Source: Seminavis robusta (lineage: Eukaryota; Bacillariophyta; Bacillariophyceae; Naviculales; Naviculaceae). From it: a stretch of DNA of 64,000 nucleotides. The position numbers and the translations under genes were made by a program. The notes under the pieces are model-generated. The model was not told the DNA's origin, did no database searches, and was given only the letters and a program-made list of their open reading frames with translations. Shown here piece after piece: positions 60,905 through 64,000 of this stretch (position 1 is the first letter of the stretch; each line of letters begins with the position of its first letter). The DNA is taken from the NCBI GenBank assembly GCA_903772945.1, contig CAICTM010000020.1, forward strand, positions 1 through 64,000, read 5' to 3'.

Positions 60905-62898
60905 AATCATAAAAGAGAAAACCAAGGATGGAAGTTTTAAAAGAAGCCAACAGAAACTAGCTACCATTACCTAGCCATGGTAGCTAGAAGCAAACCAGGA
61001 CATGTACAATGCATAATGTTGGGTATTTGGCACCGGTAATAACGATCAACATTCCTCAGCAATCGGCCTTTGCGAGGATCCCAAAGGACCTGGCGGCTGT
61101 CCTTGGCCTGGGTGTGAGAGGACTGGCGGTTGTCCTTGTTCTTGATGCCGCCTCTAGTAGCTGATAACAAGGATAAATAAGACTGGGCCAATAAGAAGGA
61201 CGGTAACTTATATACCGGGCAGACCCCGGTGATCTCTGACCCCGTTTATTGTGGTGGTGGTTGGTTGGTTGGTTATCCTTAGGGTTAGAGTTTAACTAAA
61301 ACCGAGGCCCCCTCTCTTGGGCCCCCACATTTCTTACACATTCTCTTTTATAGCAACGGATCCTGAATAGTTTCCTCACATTTGCACACCTCTAAGCTCC
61401 CGTAAGCTACCATGCCACTTTCTCAGACGGAAAAATCTAACGTCTCACGTTGCACACCTCTAAGCTCCCGTAAGCTACCACGCCGCTTTCTCAGACGGAA
61501 AAATCTAACGTCTCATGTTGCACACCTCTAAGCTCCCGTAAGCTACCACGCCACTTTCTCAGACGAAAAAATCTAATGACACTACCTTCAGCCAAACTTC
61601 AACAATATTACTATGCAGGCCCATATTTTAAGTCAGCTCGCCCGGTATATCTATTACACCTCCGGTGTCCTTTTTCTGTCCGTCGTCGGTTTCGGTGGAT
61701 CTTGAAGTTGCAGGAAACAGAGTTCGGAACATTGCCTCAACCCGTGTTCATCACGCTCTGTGGTTTTGCAATTAGATTAGAAAGTTAACTTATACCTGTC
61801 GGATCATACCAATGTATACATCTATGAATAGCTGAGATTCTACTTTATTAAGCAAGACTCAAAAGATTTTTTGACGTCTGTATGTCATCCGACCGAAAAG
61901 CCGACCTTCTTATTGGCCCAGTCTTAAATGAGAACGTGAGGCTATTGCAGGCACTTCCGCGCTTCGGCGGGATTGTAGTGGTTCGCCTTTTTGACCATGA
62001 TGTTCCAAAATTTAATTCACGTTTCACAAAAAAAGCTTTGTGGCTTGGGAGCTGGATTGGGATAGTTTCTGACAATTGGTTCTGGGTCCTAAACGAGGGC
62101 TGTTATCCGCCTTGCATTCAAAAAAGAAGAATTGAGGCTTCAGGACATAGCTTGGGTTGAAGGGCGCTTCAACCATTAACCAACAGCTGACCAGCTCAGA
62201 GCATCGCTTCGGTTTTGCTGAGTTCGTAAGTTCGTAAAGCTTTCTCCAAAACTCGCTCTGTGCTCAATCTTCAATCTTTTCAATGCTAGACTACATGGAA
62301 CCACGTGGTTGTGTACATACTACCTTAGTGCCCCACGGAGAAGCCGGAGAAGGATATCCAAGATGATCCTGTGCAGAATTGGACTGTGGACTCTGGACAT
62401 CTCCAGAGCACCAGCAGGTGCCAGTCTCCATGTTGTGTTGCAGTGTTGTAGTGTGGCGAAGAAGATCGCGGTTCGCTTTGCACGTGCAGCTTTTCGAAGG
62501 GGAAACTCACATGTTAGGACTCCGCACTACAATCGTACACTGGAACCACCAGCTAACCACCTCACCTCATCAAAGCATTGATGGCTGACCCCCCATCCCC
62601 CATCTAGTTCAGGTAACAGCTCCAACAGCTGAGTTCGCAGTCCTGTTTGTCCAGTTCATCTCCTCTAGATGATAGCTATCAGGGAGCTTGGCCAGCCGAA
62701 AGGCAGGCTCTAGGTATTTAGTACTGACGGGGAGTAGGTCTCAAGCCTGAGTATCTTGTTGCCGAGCTATAATAGTACATGTATAGAAAAGTGATTTCTT
62801 ATACAAAGTTTTAGTGATGTAGGGAGTAACAGTACCAGAGAAGGTATCATCGTCACAAATGGATGTAGTAGGGGTGCTCGTTGTGTTACTGCTGCTCC
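60905..62898. other. Gene-poor region, 2 kb, with tandem repeat
   Basis: It includes a short (GGTT)n run at about 61256-61272 and the 68-bp repeat at 61382-61580. Open frames such as 61882-62160 (plus) lack domains. Nothing else supported. Confidence 0.45.
61382..61580. repeat. 68-bp tandem repeat, three units
   Basis: TTGCACACCTCTAAGCTCCC, then GTAAGCTACC, CACTTTCTCAGACGGAAAAA and TCTAACGTCTCA, starts at 61382, 61450 and 61519. The copies differ at only a few bases, so the array is young. Confidence 0.9.
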
Positions 62899-64000
62899 TT
62901 ACGAGAGCAATCTGGCGGGGATTCCTTTTGTGCTGTTGTTGCCCCCTTGCCTTTGCTGCAACTGTTGCTGCTGCATCGCCTTGATTTGGGCTATTTGAGC
63001 AGGAGAAAGATCCCGGACGAAGCGAATGCCGTCTTCCGTGTCGATCAACCCCAACTGCTTGGCCGTCTTGGCCCAGTAGGGACGTCCCGCCACCGAACTG
63101 GATACCTTGTTGGCCATGGCCTCACTGAACATTTGTTTGTACTCCGGAGGCATCTCCGTGCACAAACCACTCTGCATGTGGGTGGTGTTCATGTTTTGGG
63201 CAGCCTGGTAGAGCCCATGAAGGGAGGCAGGGAAGTAGGTGGATCCCTTTTGGCGACGAGCGACCGGGAGGCGGGCACAATGGCGGCACCTGATGCCAAT
63301 CTGGCCCATCTTGATAGGCTTGTTGCGGCCGCGAGTGTGTGTGGTCAAGTCGTCTTCCGTGGCCTTGAAAGCTTCGATTTGGTTGCGCAAGAGCACTTGG
63401 TGGCTGGACAATTTCTGGTTGTCTTCTGGAACAGCCAACGTCACAGGTAGGCAGACAGGGAACTTGGAACCATCTTCTCCGTCTCCCGCCCCCATGCCTT
63501 GCTGTTGTTGGAGGGCCAAGGTTGAGGCACCGCCCAGGCCTCCCATGAATTGGTTGGCAGCCTGCGCAGAAGAGGAAGGTAGCTGAGACCCAGCCAGCAA
63601 CTGTTGCTGAAGAGACCGCGCGGTCCAGTCCCTGGCACCGGGAACATTGTTGCCTCCCCCGAGGAAAGGGTTCACCAATCCAGAATTGCCCGCGTTCATT
63701 TGGAGATCATTTGTTCCGCGTGCTCCGAGTCTCTCGCGCATGATGTTGTTGTCGCGCAAGAAAGCAGCTGTCAAGGGATCAAGGCCGCCGCTCGGCATAC
63801 CCCCCGCAGCACCTGTGGCACCGGTGGGGAGACGATTCATGCCCTGCATTCCGCCCATACCACCCAATGATCCAGACTGCATACCTCCCAATGCTGCATG
63901 CTGCATGCCACCCAATGATCCGGACTGCATACCTTGCATGCCGCCCAAAGCTCCGGACTGCATCCCAGCCAAAGCTCCGGACTGCATACCCGCCAAAGCT
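62899..64000 (-). CDS. Met/Gln/Gly-rich protein with a diatom-type Cys/His domain (5' end outside window)
   Basis: The frame is open from the right edge to TAA at 62899, giving about 366 residues of a longer protein. The visible N-terminal part is a repeat of GGMQSG[AS]L and related octapeptides. From about residue 180 onwards is a folded domain: FPVCLPVTLAVPEDNQKLS, RNQIEAFKATEDDL, GQIGIRCRHCARLPVARRQK, GSTYFPASLHGLYQAAQNM, LCTEMPPEYKQMF, then PYWAKTAKQLGLIDTEDGIR. The C-x2-C with a following H/C set suggests zinc binding. I recall this domain as a repeated, uncharacterised family in diatoms. The C-terminus is Gln-rich. Function unknown; nuclear or RNA/DNA-binding is a guess. Confidence 0.75.
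   Translation of the reverse strand, partial: ALAGMQSGALAGMQSGALGGMQGMQSGSLGGMQHAALGGMQSGSLGGMGGMQGMNRLPTGATGAAGGMPSGGLDPLTAAFLRDNNIMRERLGARGTNDLQMNAGNSGLVNPFLGGGNNVPGARDWTARSLQQQLLAGSQLPSSSAQAANQFMGGLGGASTLALQQQQGMGAGDGEDGSKFPVCLPVTLAVPEDNQKLSSHQVLLRNQIEAFKATEDDLTTHTRGRNKPIKMGQIGIRCRHCARLPVARRQKGSTYFPASLHGLYQAAQNMNTTHMQSGLCTEMPPEYKQMFSEAMANKVSSSVAGRPYWAKTAKQLGLIDTEDGIRFVRDLSPAQIAQIKAMQQQQLQQRQGGNNSTKGIPARLLS

Noticed and set aside
61882-62160. 92-codon + frame (MSSDRKADLLIGPVLNEN)
   Set aside because: No domain and weak coding character; lies in repeat-rich spacer.

Overview
The window looks like nuclear DNA of a photosynthetic stramenopile, most likely a pennate diatom. Genes lie on both strands and most are single-exon. 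The introns I can define are 70-160 bp with GT-AG ends, often GTGAGT or GTAAGT donors. Two proteins (a CcdA homologue and a Nudix hydrolase) start with a signal peptide followed by an A-F motif, the bipartite plastid-targeting form of diatoms. Several proteins belong to families I associate with diatoms: a DUF6824-like HPGN protein, a b5-fusion desaturase family, a TPR protein with an RAWCIFE domain, and a Q/M-rich protein with a Cys/His domain. Intergenic DNA is crowded with short palindromes (TACCGGTA, CTAGCTAG). The species is not determined.

Layout. 1-7 kb: a truncated secreted or GPI-like protein, a secreted protein with internal repeats, a BTB protein, and two convergent membrane-anchored SGNH hydrolases. 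8-12 kb: a multispan EGF-like protein interrupted by an in-frame TGA, then a tandemly duplicated repeat block with hairpins. 12.4-18 kb: a secreted acidic protein whose gene contains 21-nt and 12-nt microexons, divergent from a plastid CcdA; a plastid Nudix hydrolase; a protein kinase. 18.5-32 kb: a 2,185-residue protein joining RanBP2 zinc fingers, ARM-like repeats, a TIR/HET-like domain and TPRs; a coiled-coil PH protein; and a CDPK-shaped pseudokinase divergent from a GST. 33-44 kb: an F-box/LRR protein, a 506-bp hAT MITE, front-end desaturase copy 1, an orphan gene, a beta-helix protein cut by a 4-N gap, a nuclear Cys-cluster protein and a small disordered protein with three RxxSxG motifs. 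44-47.6 kb is gene-poor. 47.6-53.6 kb: DUF2470/DUF4499 protein, a broken zinc-finger gene, HIS6 divergent from cytochrome c haem lyase, and the DUF6824-like protein. 54-59.3 kb: a large inverted duplication carrying desaturase copies 2 and 3 head to head. 59.3-64 kb: a decayed gene, a 68-bp tandem repeat and a gene running off the right edge.

The points most worth following up are the ZnF-ARM-TIR/HET-TPR protein (an NLR-like architecture), the mosaic desaturase trio in an inverted duplication, the CDPK pseudokinase, the microexon gene, the in-frame TGA in the EGF-like membrane protein, and the hAT MITE with an exact 8-bp target duplication. No CRISPR array, rRNA or confident tRNA was seen, and I recognised no virus-like element.
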